Source of the DNA: Planctomycetota bacterium
Lineage (GTDB): Bacteria > Planctomycetota > UBA1135 > GCA-002686595
Assembly (NCBI GenBank): GCA_009691855.1
Contig: SIAI01000013.1
Span: forward strand, 30,281-94,280
Length of the DNA stretch: 64,000 bases
Direction: 5' to 3'
Each line of letters begins with the position of its first letter. The stretch's first letter is position 1. The translations under genes and the position numbers were made by a program. Under the pieces are notes generated by a model that saw only the letters and a program-made list of their open reading frames with translations, was not told the DNA's origin and ran no database searches. Positions 62,214 through 64,000 of this stretch are shown one piece after another.

Positions 62214-63520
62214 CCGCGACAGTGCCGGCGCCCGCCTGGCCGGCGCGCCGCAAGGCCATCCTCGCGCTCACGCTCTCGACCGCGGGTCTGCTTTCCCTGC
62301 TAGCGCTCTTTTTCTGGCTGCGCTCGACGCCACCTCCCACTCCGCCGCCAGCGAACAGCCCGGCGTCGGGCCAGGATCCGACCGGCTACCGTCCGGCCTG
62401 GCAGATGACGAAGGCCACGCTGGCTTCGCGCGATCGCTTGCCGGCGGTGATGGCGCTGGTGGTGAGCGGCTGGGGCCTGTGCCTGGCGTTCCTGCTCACC
62501 GTGCGCACGACGCGCACGCGCCTCAAGCTCCCGCTCGCGCTGCTCGTCTGGTGGTTCGCCGTCGAGCTCTTCGCCGCGCCGCACTGGATCGACCTCTTCG
62601 GCCTGTGGCAGCTGGCGATCATCCGCGACGTCGATCACCGTCCGAACGGCCCCGGCGGTCAGTTCAACGAGGATTCCCTGCGCTGGACGCGCCCACCGGC
62701 GGAGTTCCACGCCGAGGGCACCAACCTCCTGTTCCTGGGCGACTCCTTCGCCTTCGGTGCGCTGGTCCTGCCCACCAAGGCCTTCCCTTCGGTGGTCCAG
62801 GCGCGCCTGAAGGAGCGCTTCCGCGGCGCGGACGTGAAGGTCGCCAACTTCGCCTGGGTGAGCTCGTGCCCGTTCCTCAGCCTGCGGCGCCTGCGCGAGC
62901 TCGGCGAGAAGTACGCGCCCGACATCGTCGTCGAGTGCCTCGACATGACGGACTTCTTCGACGACGTCGTGACCGAGAACATGCTGCCCCGCCGCGGCAT
63001 GTACGCACTCTACGACGTCCTGCCCTTGACGCTGCGTGTGTGGCACGCGCTGGCGCCGGACTCCTACGTGCGCGTGCTCTCGTGGACGGTCGGCGGGATG
63101 CCCGAGCAGCGCTTCTTCCACTCGCTGCAACCGCTGGAGCAGAGTCGGCGCTTCCTCGAGCCGCTGCTCGGACACCTGCGCGAGACCGAGGCCTGGGCGC
63201 ACGAGCACGGCGCCGAGTTCGTCGTGTTCGTGTTGCCGCGCTCATATCAGTACAGCGGCCGTGAGTGCCCGCAGAACTGGGAGAAGGACATGTACGTGCC
63301 GCTCGGCCCGTATGCGCTCGAGGCCTTCCGCTGGTTCGACGAGATCCGTCCCGAGGTGGACTTCCCGATCGTGTCGCTGCTCGAGACCTTCCAGCAGAAC
63401 CAAGAGTTCCCGACCTGCATGGACGACGATCCGCACTGGAACACGACCGGGCATCGCGTGGCGGCCGAGGCGGTGCTGCAGACGCTCCTGCCGCTGGTCG
63501 AGGGGCGTCTGGCGCGCTGA
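62210..63520 (+). CDS. Membrane-anchored SGNH hydrolase-like protein
   Basis: 'NLLFLGDSFAFGALVLPTKAFPSVVQARL'; start overlaps CBS stop. Confidence 0.75.
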
Positions 63521-63531
63521 GCTACTAGGTT

Positions 63532-63562
63532 CGAGAATCCGCGCGCCGCGCGCGGATTCTCG
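63532..63562. terminator. Long hairpin after the SGNH gene
   Basis: cgagaatccgcgcg-ccg-cgcgcggattctcg, perfect 14-bp stem with additional flanking ctact/agtag complementarity. Confidence 0.7.
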
Positions 63563-63867
63563 GAAGTAGTAGCTCCGGCGCCGCCGGCGCCGCGCCGCTC
63601 ATCAAGCGGCGAGGAGGGGGAGGCCGCGTGTCGCGCCTGGCCTGGAGGAGGAGTCGCGGGGGAGGGTCTGCCGCCCCCGCCAACAAGAACTCAGCACGGG
63701 CGCATGAGGTCTCATTGGGTTGCGGGCTGCAGCCCGCGCTGAGAGCGCGTTGGAAAATCCCACTGCCGACCTGCAGCGCAGCGATTCGTCGGCAAGAGCC
63801 CGCTCCTAAAGGGCGAAAACACTCCTTCGAAAACCGGGCCCGCAGGGGTCTGGGATTTTCCGACAGC

Positions 63868-63917
63868 CTCTGAGCCGCTTGCCCGCCGCAGGCGGGCCTG
63901 GTCAGGAAAGAACAGGC
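63868..63917. repeat. Dispersed intergenic repeat copy 2
   Basis: ctctgagccgcttgcccgccgcaggcgggcctggtcaggaaagaacaggc; 47/50 match to 16863-16912. Confidence 0.85.
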
Positions 63918-64000
63918 TGCCCAGGTCCGCTGAGCTTCTATTCGTCGGCCGCCTGCACGGCGAGCAAGACTCCTGGAGTGGCGGAAAGCGCAGCGCGGAG

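Overview
GC-rich bacterial chromosome window with about 50 protein genes. I saw no rRNA, convincing tRNA or CRISPR array. Gene content (many secreted or lipoprotein genes, FG-GAP and HAF repeat proteins, two sulfatases, several SGNH-like membrane proteins, a GyrA with an 'HPHGESVIYPTLVRMAQ' active-site region) suggests Planctomycetota or a related lineage; this is inference. Core anchors: gyrA-yqeY, clpS, dapF, rnhC, a CBS-type cystathionine beta-synthase, and an RND/histidine kinase/sigma54-regulator operon. Most interesting accessory parts: (1) a two-gene operon at 46.96-49.61 kb pairing a divergent ELFV-type amino-acid dehydrogenase with a membrane-anchored, PLD-like protein; (2) a small lower-GC patch at 3.2-4.4 kb with an inverted repeat, a truncated DUF4143-type ATPase C-terminus and a HEPN-like orphan coupled to yqeY; (3) an orphan SLOG-like protein at 33.1-33.7 kb with no canonical start at the domain boundary; (4) a MITE-like 174-bp element at 27.2 kb and a 50-bp dispersed intergenic repeat at 16.9 and 63.9 kb; (5) a protein with a recent internal duplication at 38.6-39.9 kb; (6) a frameshifted carboxypeptidase-regulatory-like gene at 49.9-50.8 kb. 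All calls are from reading the sequence and supplied translations; no database searches were run.
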